A model generated the notes under the pieces. That model was not told where the DNA came from. It was given only the letters and a program-made list of their open reading frames with translations, and did no database searches. 64,000 nucleotides of DNA from DAOTYH01 sp034435015 (GTDB taxonomy: Bacteria; Chloroflexota; Anaerolineae; Aggregatilineales; UBA3940). Position numbers and translations under genes: made by a program. Positions 9,101 through 17,243 of this stretch are shown one piece after another. Position 1 is the stretch's first letter. Each line of letters starts with the position of its first letter. Location: assembly GCA_034435015.1 (NCBI GenBank), contig DAOTYH010000051.1:1-64000 (forward strand), in the 5' to 3' direction.

Positions 9101-10257
9101 AAACCGGCGAAGTCAACACGCGCGGTGTGGTACAGCGTGTACTGCCTCTCTTCCCTCGCCCCACAGCCGATCAGTTGAAGGACCTGCTTGCCATCACTGA
9201 AGGCGAGGAGTTGGAACAAGCTTTACACGACCTTGTGCTGGATGGCATGGACGCGGGCTACCATATGCTGATGTTGCAGGCTGAGATCGCGCGTATTGTC
9301 CCGTTGTGGCCTGTCCTGCCGGTGATCAGTCAGCGCGGTGTTGAAGGGTGGGATGACTTTCTAGCGCGAATCCGTGCCACTTTCGAGCGGTATACACAAA
9401 CCCTGTCGGAAGAAAAGAAGAGCGTCATCTGGGAGCCTCTTGAAGCTGAGCTGGATAGGGCTTTGCGCGAGTTCATTGCCCGGACAGGTCAGGGAGACAA
9501 GCCCGCAGAGGTTCAAGCCGTCTTCTACCGTCGGCTCGATCAGGCGCTCGGAACTGCCTTCCGCGACATCATGAGAGAGGTCGAGACGCCGCAAGAATTG
9601 CTCGATGCCCTGCTCGACCGGGTGGACGAGCTGTTAGCCACAGCACGGGAGGTCCGCGAGGGGAAGGACGGCGCAGGGGCTGAGGCCGGGCAGGACGGCC
9701 ACGCCCTGGAGCGGATGGTATTCGCCATCGGGCCGGAAGAGCTGATCCGCTACGAGCGGGCACTGATGCTGTCCGTGATTGATAACGAGTGGCGGCAGTA
9801 TCTCGTAGCGATTGATGATCTGCGTCAAGGGGTAGGGCTGGAGGCCTTCGGTCAGCGCGACCCCAAGGTCGAGTTCAAACGGCGCGCCTTTGAGATGTTT
9901 GACAAATTACGTGCCGACGTGCAGGAGGGCATCGCCCGCCGCTTCTTCAATGAGTTGCCGCGTTACCGCCAGGTGATCGAGGCCCAGCAACAGCAGGACA
10001 GCCTGCTGGACAGGCTGGCTCAGTCTGGCTATCGTATCGAGCAGAAGGTCTCGCAGACGAAGGACGGCCAGATGCGCGTCGGGCAGACAGTCCGCAAGGA
10101 CCTATGGAGCAAGGTGGGACGTAATGACCCGTGTCCCTGCGGCAGTGGTAAGAAGTTTAAAGACTGCCACTACCGTCAGATTCAGAAGCAACAGCAGACA
10201 GTGCAACAAGAGCAGATCGTGCATACCACCAGCAGCCGTAAACGGCGGCGAAGGTGA
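6184..10257 (+). CDS. secA: Preprotein translocase ATPase SecA, enlarged form
   Basis: Motor ATPase that drives unfolded preproteins through SecYEG. It has 1357 residues; the usual length is about 830-1000. Walker A MKTGEGKT is at 117-124 and DEVD at 252-255. The second nucleotide-binding domain has MAGRGTDILLGGN (584-596) and GGLHVIGTERHEARRID (from 809). The C-terminal zinc motif with CPCGSGKKFKDCH ends near 1329 and is followed by a Gln- and Arg-rich tail. Between LGGN and GGLHVIG there are about 212 residues, against about 34 in E. coli, so a large helical insertion sits in NBD2. The scaffold/wing region after about residue 920 is also extended. All core motifs are intact, so it should be functional. 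Confidence 0.96.
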   Translation: MFKNILTRLAGNPYERELNRYSQIVEQVNALEPAMQARSDAELRALTASFRERVRAHIAGITDREARRAAERQILDEILPEAFAAVREASRRTIGLRHFDVQIIGGVVLHEGKIAEMKTGEGKTLVATLPLYLNALTGRGAHLVTVNEYLARRDGGWMGPIYHLLGLSVAVIGKEQLSAIFDPDYVDPGGDLEDERLVHWRPTLRRECYEADITYGTAPEFGFDYLRDNTAIEIERTVQRRSPDTHHYAIVDEVDSVLIDGARTPLIISGPAAQASSAYQRFAQIVEQARLRRNRADVEHGEEPDGDYILDDRTQTIALTDLGIEKIERFLPEIDTAAGQSIYDPQFYELVHYLENALKAKFIFKRDKDYIVQNGHVILIDQTTGRPMPSRRYSEGLHQAIEAKEGVQVKREDVTIATITVQNYFRLYEKLAGMTGTALTQAEEFDQVYKLDVVAIPTNVEFQAQNGQLEVRKERIEGVPVITYWKPGRKDRPAYYQRIDFPDQVYQSVKGKFNAVVQEIIELHNQGRPVLVGTGSVEASEYLSAQLTSRGVPHAVLNAKNHDKEALIVAQAGRPGAITISTSMAGRGTDILLGGNPEGLANTYVADKCFHVPAFSQVVAEVVKGNLDLAREKAKADPRLGEAVVDWIAQAYQELVRKAEVEDILQQVVQDLRQDEAYSRVPVETLITLVQQVNLAGIDLRRLDRARRIAEEQGAPLSLIPEIEYRLNEYRSLSGLLGQAGLIDVLTRRLSEQHYNARAALVRAVLADNLEEAHRIISKVPALPASLIEDIQAIRRDCQAARQQIWELGGLHVIGTERHEARRIDDQLRGRAGRQGDPGSSRFYLSLEDELMLRFGGERTKRLMERLNIPEDMPIAANILSNAIEQAQARFETYNFEIRKNLIEYDEAVNRQRQIVYDERRAILEGDGAELDGMVRRFIAETLEGLIERLGGHYEDWALGEIRSVIEDFSDFETGEVNTRGVVQRVLPLFPRPTADQLKDLLAITEGEELEQALHDLVLDGMDAGYHMLMLQAEIARIVPLWPVLPVISQRGVEGWDDFLARIRATFERYTQTLSEEKKSVIWEPLEAELDRALREFIARTGQGDKPAEVQAVFYRRLDQALGTAFRDIMREVETPQELLDALLDRVDELLATAREVREGKDGAGAEAGQDGHALERMVFAIGPEELIRYERALMLSVIDNEWRQYLVAIDDLRQGVGLEAFGQRDPKVEFKRRAFEMFDKLRADVQEGIARRFFNELPRYRQVIEAQQQQDSLLDRLAQSGYRIEQKVSQTKDGQMRVGQTVRKDLWSKVGRNDPCPCGSGKKFKDCHYRQIQKQQQTVQQEQIVHTTSSRKRRRR

Positions 10258-10378
10258 TAGAAGGTTGCTCTAACGGTAATCCAACCCGTGTAATAGCAGG
10301 ATTTGCTCGTTTCTGTAACAATGAACGTGAGGCTTCGGCTGTATTAGGCTAGGCTATATTCATTTTTAAGGATGAAGA

Positions 10379-11464
10379 ATGGATTACCGGCATCGGAATC
10401 ATGACGACGAGATTTACAGACAATTAGCCGCTCTTCCCAAGATTGAACTGCATCGTCATCTGGAAGGGTCTTTGCGGCTAGGGACCATGGCCGAGATCGC
10501 CCGCTCCTACCAGATGGCGCTCCCCGATTACGAAATCAGCGGTTTTCGCCATCTTGTCCAGATGATGCCGGGTGATGAGCCTAGCGCTGACCGTTTCATC
10601 TCAAAGTTCGAGCCATTGCGCAGGTTCTATCATTCGCCGGAGATCATTGACCGGGTGGCATATGAGGCAGTCGCTGATGCGGTGGCCGATCACGTTGTGT
10701 ACCTTGAACTGCGCTTCACCCCCATCGCGCTGGCGCGTGAGAGGGGCTTTCCCCTTCACGAAGTGGCTGATTGGGTGATTAGCGCAGTCCGCCGGGCCGA
10801 GAAAGACTTCGGTATTGAAGTAGGGCTGATCGTCATGCCCAACCGGCATGAGAGCGTCGAGCTGGCCGCTGAGATGATAGACATCGCCATCGAGCGGATG
10901 GAACAAGGGGTAGTGGCGGTTGATCTGGGCGGGGCCGAGAACCGATTCTCTGGCAGGCCGTTTGCCGACCTGTACGCTAAGGCACGGGAGGCTGGCCTGA
11001 ATGTAACCATTCATGCCGGCGAATGGGCAGGGCCTCCAAGCGTTCGGGACGCCATAGACATACTGGGCGCGACTCGGCTGGGGCATGGTGTACGGATCAT
11101 CGAGGACCCCGCTTTGATGGCTGAGGCGCGGGAGCGGGGTATTGCCTTTGAGGTCTGTCCGACCAGCAATTTGCAGTCAGGGGTCACCCCGAGTCTGGAA
11201 CAGCACCCCCTGCGGGTGCTCTATCAAGAGGGCCTGCTGACGACCCTCAATACAGACGATCCCAGCGTATGCGGGATCAATCTAACTGATGAGATGGTTG
11301 TGGCTGTCCAGCACATGGGGTTTAGTTTGGATGACATCAAACAGCACATCTTGAATGCCGCCCGTGTTTCCTTCCTTCCCCCCGACCGAAAAGACAGGCT
11401 TGTCAATCGTCTGGTCGCTGAGCTTTATCCGGCGCAGGCTCGGCAGGCAGAGACAGCCGTGTAA
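10379..11464 (+). CDS. add: Adenosine deaminase family protein
   Basis: Zinc amidohydrolase that converts adenosine to inosine (purine salvage) in the cytoplasm. It has 361 residues. The metal ligands are visible: H25 and H27 in KIELHRHLEGS, H212 in HAGE, and D293/D294 in NTDDPS. The ATG at 10379 has AAGGA (10368-10372) six bases upstream. The gene stands alone, with a perfect hairpin after it. Some relatives deaminate aminodeoxyfutalosine or adenine instead. No menaquinone (mqn) genes are adjacent, so adenosine is the default guess. Confidence 0.9.
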   Translation: MDYRHRNHDDEIYRQLAALPKIELHRHLEGSLRLGTMAEIARSYQMALPDYEISGFRHLVQMMPGDEPSADRFISKFEPLRRFYHSPEIIDRVAYEAVADAVADHVVYLELRFTPIALARERGFPLHEVADWVISAVRRAEKDFGIEVGLIVMPNRHESVELAAEMIDIAIERMEQGVVAVDLGGAENRFSGRPFADLYAKAREAGLNVTIHAGEWAGPPSVRDAIDILGATRLGHGVRIIEDPALMAEARERGIAFEVCPTSNLQSGVTPSLEQHPLRVLYQEGLLTTLNTDDPSVCGINLTDEMVVAVQHMGFSLDDIKQHILNAARVSFLPPDRKDRLVNRLVAELYPAQARQAETAV

Positions 11465-11500
11465 ACACTTCTCTGTTCAGCATAACATAATGGTTGATTT

Positions 11501-11534
11501 GGCAAGACAGGGCAATACCATGCCCTGTCTTGCC
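11501..11534. repeat. Perfect 14-bp inverted repeat between add and pcm
   Basis: GGCAAGACAGGGCA (11501-11514) and TGCCCTGTCTTGCC (11521-11534) are exact reverse complements around the loop ATACCA. There is no T-tract on either side. The right arm runs directly into GTATAATGG, a perfect -10 at 11536-11541. It could be a terminator-like stem for add, a stabilising RNA hairpin or an operator. Confidence 0.7.
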
Positions 11535-11589
11535 GTATAATGGAAGCAGATCAGTGTCCTTATGGTGTAGCCAAAGAAAGGGCACCCTG

Positions 11590-12264
11590 GTGGGCAAAGC
11601 TCAAGTCGAAGAGAGCTGGCAAAAGCAGGCGCGGGCCGACATGGTCCGGCAACAGATCGCCAACCGGGGGATTACAGATGTCCGTGTTCTTGAGGCCATG
11701 GCGGCGGTTCCGCGCCATCTCTTTGTGCCGCCTGAAGTCCGCCATCTGGCTTATGAGGACGGCCCTCTGCCGATTGGGTCTCGGCAGACGATCTCCCAGC
11801 CTTATATTGTTGCCTTGATGACACAATTGCTGGAGCCTCGGCCAGACGACCGCGTGCTGGAGATCGGCGTCGGCTCAGGCTATCAGACGGCTATTCTGGC
11901 TCATCTGGTCAAAGAGGTGATTGGAATAGAGCGCCTGCCCGAACTGGCTGAGGCCGCCAGCGGGCATCTGGCGCAGTTGGGTTACCAAAATGTTACCATC
12001 CATGTGGCGGATGGCAGTCTGGGGTATCTGCCGGCGGCCCCTTATGACGGCATCCTTGTAGCGGCGGCGGCGCCCCGCATTCCAAAGCCTTTGCTCGATC
12101 AACTGGCCGACAATGGCAGGCTGGTTATACCGGTGGGCGACTCCTTCGAGCAGATCATTGAGCGGGCCAGACGCAAAGGCGGTAGCCTGCATATTGAGCG
12201 GCTGATGCCGGTCCGGTTTGTGCCGCTGATCGGCGAGCATGGCTTTAGGGAAAGTTGGGATTAA
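11590..12264 (+). CDS. pcm: Protein-L-isoaspartate O-methyltransferase
   Basis: SAM-dependent repair enzyme that methylates isoaspartyl residues in damaged proteins. From the GTG at 11590 the product is 224 residues, matching the family (about 210-225). The family motif QTISQP (66-71) and the SAM motif I VLEIGVGSGYQTA (89-101) are clear. AAAGGG at 11577-11582 is seven bases before this GTG. The frame stays open upstream to 11494, but that stretch overlaps the hairpin and -10-like region and is not conserved-looking. It converges with ychF 21 bases downstream, with only a short CCCTGC/GCAGGG hairpin between them. Confidence 0.93.
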   Translation: MGKAQVEESWQKQARADMVRQQIANRGITDVRVLEAMAAVPRHLFVPPEVRHLAYEDGPLPIGSRQTISQPYIVALMTQLLEPRPDDRVLEIGVGSGYQTAILAHLVKEVIGIERLPELAEAASGHLAQLGYQNVTIHVADGSLGYLPAAPYDGILVAAAAPRIPKPLLDQLADNGRLVIPVGDSFEQIIERARRKGGSLHIERLMPVRFVPLIGEHGFRESWD

Positions 12265-12285
12265 CCCTGCGGGCAGGGCAATCTT

Positions 12286-13359
12286 TCAGACGTTGAAGTG
12301 AACGGTCATAACGTCGCCGTCTTGCATGACATAGTCGCGCCCTTCCATGCGCAGTTTGCCAGCCTGCCGGGCCTGAGGCAGGCCGCCCAGCGCGATCAAG
12401 GTTTCAGCCGGGATGATCTCAGCTTTGATAAAGCCTCTCTGGAGGTCGGTGTGTATCTCACCAGCGGCTTCACGGGCTGTTGCCCCGATGGGGTGCGGCC
12501 AGGCCCGCACCTCGTCCTCGCCGACCGTGAAGAAGGTTTGAATGTGGAGCATATCGTAGGAAGCCCGGATCACCCGTTCGCGTGCCAGCTCAGAGAGTCC
12601 GTACTCTCCCATAAACAGCGCCGCCTCATCCGGCTCTAGCTGAGCGATCTCCATTTCCAGCCGCCCCTGAATCTTCAGGGCCACATCGTGTTTCCCTTTC
12701 AACTGGATGGGCTGATCCGGCCCTTCGCCCTCCTCGCCGATATTGAGGAGTACCAGCTTGGGCTTCAGCGACAGGAAGCCGTACCCGCGCAGGCTCTGTA
12801 GTTCAGCGGGGGTTAGATCGAGGTCACGTAAAGGTGTCTCTGCTTCCAGTGCCGCGTGAAGCCGTTCGAAAAGGGCCGTCTCTCTGAGGTTGGCTTCCCG
12901 GTTCTTGCCTTTGCTGATTTCCTCTTTGAGCCGTGTCATCCGCCCTTCGACACTGATGAGGTCAGACAGCAGGAACTCTCCCTCCAGAATGTCCAGGTCG
13001 CGTTGCGGATCAATCGACTCCTCTGGGTGCGGCACGTTGGGGTCTTCGAAGACGCGCACAACATGCAGGAAGCCGTCCATCTGACTGACCTGATTACGGA
13101 AGGGGCCGCTGAGAGCGCCTTCACTGATGCCTTTGGTCAAGCCGCCAATGTCTGCATAGGTGATCTGAGCGGGGACTTTCTTCTGGGGTTTGAAGATTTC
13201 CGTCAGGGCATCCAAGCGCGGATCGGGCACATTGACTACCGCGATCTGCACGTCCAGCTTGCCGGGCGCAGTGACACTGATAGGCCGGTTAGAGCCGGTC
13301 AGGGCGTTAAAAATAGTCGTCTTCCCGCTCATGGGAAGGCCGATTAATCCAAGCCGCAT
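12286..13359 (-). CDS. ychF: Divergent YchF/Obg-type P-loop NTPase
   Basis: Member of the YchF group of ribosome-associated NTPases that bind ATP or GTP. It has 357 residues, as in the family. The P-loop is GLPMSGKT (7-14), where typical YchF has GLPNVGKS. The G3-like DIGGLTKG replaces DIAGLVKG, and the NxxE specificity motif seems to be NIGEEG. A C-terminal TGS domain contains IHTDLQRGFIKAEII. The start codon at 13359 has the strong ribosome site GGAAGGGAGAG; the frame is open a further 190 bases upstream but that lies in the neighbouring gene. The changed motifs suggest a diverged paralogue or lineage variant. It is on the minus strand behind a lytic transglycosylase. Confidence 0.85.
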   Translation of the reverse strand: MRLGLIGLPMSGKTTIFNALTGSNRPISVTAPGKLDVQIAVVNVPDPRLDALTEIFKPQKKVPAQITYADIGGLTKGISEGALSGPFRNQVSQMDGFLHVVRVFEDPNVPHPEESIDPQRDLDILEGEFLLSDLISVEGRMTRLKEEISKGKNREANLRETALFERLHAALEAETPLRDLDLTPAELQSLRGYGFLSLKPKLVLLNIGEEGEGPDQPIQLKGKHDVALKIQGRLEMEIAQLEPDEAALFMGEYGLSELARERVIRASYDMLHIQTFFTVGEDEVRAWPHPIGATAREAAGEIHTDLQRGFIKAEIIPAETLIALGGLPQARQAGKLRMEGRDYVMQDGDVMTVHFNV

Positions 13360-13382
13360 AGCGCTCTCCCTTCCTGCTGAGC

Positions 13383-14270
13383 CTACTGAGCGCCAGCGCT
13401 GAGGCCCAATGTGACTGCCGCCCGCTGGCATAGGCCCGCACCGCCAGCGGCCAGCCACTGAAGTAAGGTAGGGCTTTCTTGTAAGTTCATCTCTGCTTCC
13501 TCGTAGATACCGCTCCCCCAGAATTGGTAATCTTGAGTTTCTCGCGGCCATTCGGTGGGCGAGGAGTAGAAGACAGACGGCCCTCCATTGTAGGCGGCAA
13601 AAGCCAGGCCGGGGTCACCGTTCGCAGTGGCGAGCATCTGTGCAAAATATTCCAGCCCGCGCCGTGCGTTTATCTCTGGGTCAAAAGGGTCCTCGCTTTC
13701 AGCAAAGTGCAGAGGTAAGACCTGAAACAGACCCTGTGCACCTGCCTCAGAGACAACCGTCGGGTCGCCGCATGACTCGATCTGCAACAGGGTGGCGATC
13801 ATGTTAGGCCTGACGCGGTAAGTCAGTGACCACCTTGCGATGGAATCGCGCCAGTATTGGACTTCGGGTGTGAAGAATGAGGCGATCTCTAAACTCCAGT
13901 TAGGTGTGGGGAGGTCGCCCTGCGGCGGTATTGCATCCGGATTCTCTACGATAAAGACTGGCTCAACAGACGGAGGAGGCGAATCGGGGAGCAGGTTGCC
14001 CACCCATCCAACTACCGATCTGACAGCCTGTATGGGCAGAGTGGGCGCTAGGATGAGGATCACGATCAGCAAAGCCCACACTGGCAGGAAACGGAACATC
14101 CATCCCCAGAAAGTGGTCGGGGTCTGCTCCTGTTCCTCTTTAGCCTCGGCGGCGGTCTTTGGTCTGATAGACACGCGGGGTTTCTCGATCTCGCGCCAAC
14201 CGATCACCGGCGTCTGCTCTGGGCGCGGCGGTGAGGAGGGCGGCTGGGGCTTTGCTTTCTTACGACTCAT
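13383..14270 (-). CDS. Membrane-anchored lytic transglycosylase (SLT domain)
   Basis: Murein-cleaving enzyme acting outside the membrane. The 295-residue protein has a Pro- and Lys-rich cytoplasmic N-terminus (1-55), one membrane segment (about 59-80), a linker, and a C-terminal goose-lysozyme-like SLT domain from about 140. The catalytic glutamate is E165 in LLQIESCGDP, followed by GAQGLFQVLP and AYNGG (226-230). These are the hallmark SLT motifs. It precedes ychF on the same strand by about 24 bases, so the two are probably co-transcribed. The specific physiological role (cell-wall turnover or assembly of an envelope machine) cannot be told. Confidence 0.88.
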   Translation of the reverse strand: MSRKKAKPQPPSSPPRPEQTPVIGWREIEKPRVSIRPKTAAEAKEEQEQTPTTFWGWMFRFLPVWALLIVILILAPTLPIQAVRSVVGWVGNLLPDSPPPSVEPVFIVENPDAIPPQGDLPTPNWSLEIASFFTPEVQYWRDSIARWSLTYRVRPNMIATLLQIESCGDPTVVSEAGAQGLFQVLPLHFAESEDPFDPEINARRGLEYFAQMLATANGDPGLAFAAYNGGPSVFYSSPTEWPRETQDYQFWGSGIYEEAEMNLQESPTLLQWLAAGGAGLCQRAAVTLGLSAGAQ

Positions 14271-14392
14271 GGTCTTCCACTTTGCCTACTGCCTTCCATA
14301 ATCAAGCCGATTATACCGTTGAAATGAACAGGAACGAAAAGCCCGCCAACCCTGTTGACTTAGTGTACCCGCCGCCAAGCCGGTCTTTTACC

Positions 14393-14421
14393 TTGACCCT
14401 CCCCTTTTGGGATGATAAGAT
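14393..14421 (+). promoter_or_regulatory. Promoter candidate for the TPR gene pair
   Basis: TTGACC (14393-14398) and TAAGAT (14416-14421) are separated by exactly 17 bases in the 270-base gap between the divergent transglycosylase and TPR genes. The leader to the ATG at 14542 would be about 115 bases. Confidence 0.55.
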
Positions 14422-14541
14422 CAGGCAACGTTGCGCAGTGACCGGTAAGAGCGGCTGGACAGCGTGTCGCTGTTTTGACCGCTCGCGGGGGGAGTTGCCC
14501 CGCTACCTTATCTCCGGCTGGTTTGCGCATTGGGCGGAGCC

Positions 14542-15930
14542 ATGTACATCAAGCGAGAACCGCTGGGGCGAGGTCGTCTGGCATTTAAGAAGCGTCGGGC
14601 ACGCTACCCGCTGATTCTGACCGCGCTGTATCTGGGTATCCTTGCGGCGGCGCTGTATGTCTATCTGCGTATGGATACCATCCAGCCGAGGGTGCTGGCC
14701 GCGCTGGGGCCGGCTCCTACACCTACACCGTCCGTCGGCGAGCTGACCGCCCTGGCCCAGCAGGCTTATCTGGATGGGAAGCTGGAGTTGGCCGCTGAAT
14801 ATTATCGGCAGGCCGCCGAAGTCGAACCGCAAAACGTTCAGGTCCTGACTGATCTAGCCCGCATCCTGACGCTGGAGGAACAGCTCGACGAGGCACTGGC
14901 TGTAGCTGAGCATATTATTCTGATAGCGCCGGAAGACCCGCGCGGTTATGCGGCCAAAGCACGGGTTCTGGACTGGCAAGGCAATTATGATCAGGCGGTT
15001 ATTGAAGCGCTGAGAGCGATTGAGTTAGACCCCAACTATGCTCTTGCCCATGCCTATCTTGGCGAGGCCTTTGCCGATCTGGGGCGCTTGAGGCAGGCAC
15101 GTGAGCAGGTTGAACTGGCTGTCCGGCTCGATCCTTACAACGTGGATGTCCGCCGCAACTACGGATATGTCTTGGAGTTTTACGGAGACTATCTGGGTGC
15201 TGTCCAGCAGTATCAACAGGCGCTTCGCCTTCACCCCAACCTGCTTGATCTGTGGTATGGGCTGGCGCGTAACTATCGCGGCTCCGGGCAGACCGATCTG
15301 GCCATCCAAACCTTTCAGCAGATCATCATCCGTACACCGGATGATCCATACCCATACGTTGAGTTAGGCAAGACCTATTTTGAGATACGTGATGATGCCG
15401 CCGCCCAAGAGGCGCTGGAGCAGGCGGTCTCTCTTGTGTGCCCGGATTGCCCCCTCTACACCTACGATGAGGGACGGCAAACCCCTCTTGACGAACGGCT
15501 GTTGCCTGAGCGGATTTATATGCCAGCTTGGACCCGCCTTGGGATGGTTTATTTCACCCGCCGCAACTATGAAGACGCCATCGCCATCTTCGAAGAGGCC
15601 ATTGCGTGGGGTGAAGCAAATGACCAGACTGTCCCTCTTGAAGCCTATTATGTCACCGCCGCCGGCTACTACTATCTGGACTTGTGCACTGAGGCCGTCC
15701 CTCGTGCTCTTGAAGCACTGGACATCTACAAGCGAAGGCGGCTTGAGGACCCGGCGGCCCTGAATAACATCCTGAGCGTGTTTGTGCTGTGCCGCGATTA
15801 TGCCAGAGACCCGTATGTGTACACAGGGGACGGCTTCACCAACGGCTTCCCGGATGGGTATCAGGAGCCGGATGTGCTGATCGAACGTCCCGGCTCAGGC
15901 AGTCAGGGTCAAGGTGAGACAAATCCGTAG
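14542..15930 (+). CDS. Membrane-anchored TPR protein 1
   Basis: 462-residue protein with a basic cytoplasmic N-terminus, one membrane segment (about 23-43), a short Pro-Thr linker (PTPTP near 60) and then an array of at least six tetratricopeptide repeats (about 70-440), such as YYRQAAEVEPQN and ALRAIELDPNYALAHAYLGEA. TPRs hold protein partners, so it probably scaffolds something on the outer face of the membrane. The ATG at 14542 has GGGCGGAG just before it; a TTG at 14530 is also possible. The neighbour downstream is a paralogue with the same layout, 24 bases away. Function unknown. Confidence 0.85.
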   Translation: MYIKREPLGRGRLAFKKRRARYPLILTALYLGILAAALYVYLRMDTIQPRVLAALGPAPTPTPSVGELTALAQQAYLDGKLELAAEYYRQAAEVEPQNVQVLTDLARILTLEEQLDEALAVAEHIILIAPEDPRGYAAKARVLDWQGNYDQAVIEALRAIELDPNYALAHAYLGEAFADLGRLRQAREQVELAVRLDPYNVDVRRNYGYVLEFYGDYLGAVQQYQQALRLHPNLLDLWYGLARNYRGSGQTDLAIQTFQQIIIRTPDDPYPYVELGKTYFEIRDDAAAQEALEQAVSLVCPDCPLYTYDEGRQTPLDERLLPERIYMPAWTRLGMVYFTRRNYEDAIAIFEEAIAWGEANDQTVPLEAYYVTAAGYYYLDLCTEAVPRALEALDIYKRRRLEDPAALNNILSVFVLCRDYARDPYVYTGDGFTNGFPDGYQEPDVLIERPGSGSQGQGETNP

Positions 15931-15954
15931 CTTGTTCCGTGAAGGAAGGTTATC

Positions 15955-17238
15955 TTGGGGATTCCGCTGAAAAGAGGTCGGCGGCGTAGTTATGCTGATT
16001 ACAAGCCCGCGAGCCGTAAGAAAGGCCCGCGTAATGACCCATTTCGCATTCTCTTTTATCTGCTGTTGATTGGCGCTTTCGTCTGGGTCTACTTTAATCA
16101 GGACTTTGTCTTGAGTCAGTTTGCCAGCCGGGTTGAGCAGGCTTCGGCCATTGTTGGCCCAACCCCTACGCCGACACCGCCGCCGCAAGACTTTGCCGAT
16201 CAGGGTGAGCAAGCCTACCAGCAAGGCAGGCTGGACAGAGCGATAGAGTATTACAGGCAGGCGGCTGATCTCGAACCCAATAATGTAGAATATCATTTTC
16301 AAGTAGCCCGTTTGTTGCTTTTCCAGTCGGCTATGCAGTATGGTCAACGGCGTGCCGCTACACTGGAAGAAGCTCTCAGCGCCGCTAACCGCACTATTTT
16401 GGCCAACCCTGAACGCCCAGAGGGGTACGCCATCATGGGCAAGGTGCTGGACTGGCAGGGCAAACCCGATCAGGCGTCCTCTCAAATACTCCGCGCCCTG
16501 GAGATCAACCGGAACTATGCACTGGGCCAATCTTATCTGGCTGAGGCGCTGGTGGATATGGATCGGTGGGATCAAGCTCTGGAGACAATTAACACAGCGC
16601 TGGAACTTGATCCCAACAATGTGGACATCCGGCGTGACTATGGCTATGTGCTGGAAAGGCTGGGAGACTATGCCGGTGCCGCTACTCAGTATGAGGCGGC
16701 CTTGATGCTTCACCCCAATCTTCCCTTCCTGCGGATGGACCTGGGCCGGGCCTATCGGGTGCTGGGACGGTACGATGAGGCGCTGGACCAGTTCTTCGCG
16801 GTCGGGACGATTGATCCGCAGAACGCCCTGGTCGAGTTAGAGCTTGGGCGTACTTATGAAACCTACATTGGCAATCCCAACAGCGCATTGGAGCATTACG
16901 AGCGGGCGGTTGAGCTTGACCCCAATTTCGCTACCCCATGGGTGCGTATCGGGATGATCCAATATCTTCAGGCTGGCTACCCGCAGGCCACTGTTGCCTT
17001 TGAACGGGCGTTGTCGCTGGGAGTTGATGACGTGGATGTATATGTCCAACTGGGGCTGGCTTATGCCAATAACGGCCAGTGTGACTCAGCCATCCGTTAC
17101 CTGACTGAGGCTCAGAACCGTTCGCAGGGAGACGAGCGTATCCTTGATCTCGCGCTTTCGGGCTTCGAGCTGTGTTCTCAGCCAACCCCCATACCAATTG
17201 ATGTGCTGGGGACACTCACCCCTGCGCCAGCACCATAG
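15955..17238 (+). CDS. Membrane-anchored TPR protein 2 (paralogue of the preceding gene)
   Basis: 427 residues with the same plan as its upstream neighbour: basic N-terminus, membrane segment about 31-48, PTPTP linker (70-75), then TPR units to the end, such as YYRQAADLEPNN and HYERAVELDPNFATPWVRIG. It lacks the C-terminal cysteine-containing segment of the first protein (around CPDCPLY) and ends in a Pro-rich tail. The start is TTG at 15955 with AAGGAAGG (15942-15949) five bases upstream. The pair looks like a tandem duplication. Function unknown. It converges with the YhhN-like gene 6 bases downstream. Confidence 0.85.
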   Translation: MGIPLKRGRRRSYADYKPASRKKGPRNDPFRILFYLLLIGAFVWVYFNQDFVLSQFASRVEQASAIVGPTPTPTPPPQDFADQGEQAYQQGRLDRAIEYYRQAADLEPNNVEYHFQVARLLLFQSAMQYGQRRAATLEEALSAANRTILANPERPEGYAIMGKVLDWQGKPDQASSQILRALEINRNYALGQSYLAEALVDMDRWDQALETINTALELDPNNVDIRRDYGYVLERLGDYAGAATQYEAALMLHPNLPFLRMDLGRAYRVLGRYDEALDQFFAVGTIDPQNALVELELGRTYETYIGNPNSALEHYERAVELDPNFATPWVRIGMIQYLQAGYPQATVAFERALSLGVDDVDVYVQLGLAYANNGQCDSAIRYLTEAQNRSQGDERILDLALSGFELCSQPTPIPIDVLGTLTPAPAP

Positions 17239-17243
17239 TGACT

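Noticed and set aside
13360..13551. N-terminal extension of YchF by 64 codons
   Set aside because: The family starts at MRLGLIGLP, the strong ribosome site is at that ATG, and the extension overlaps the end of the transglycosylase gene.
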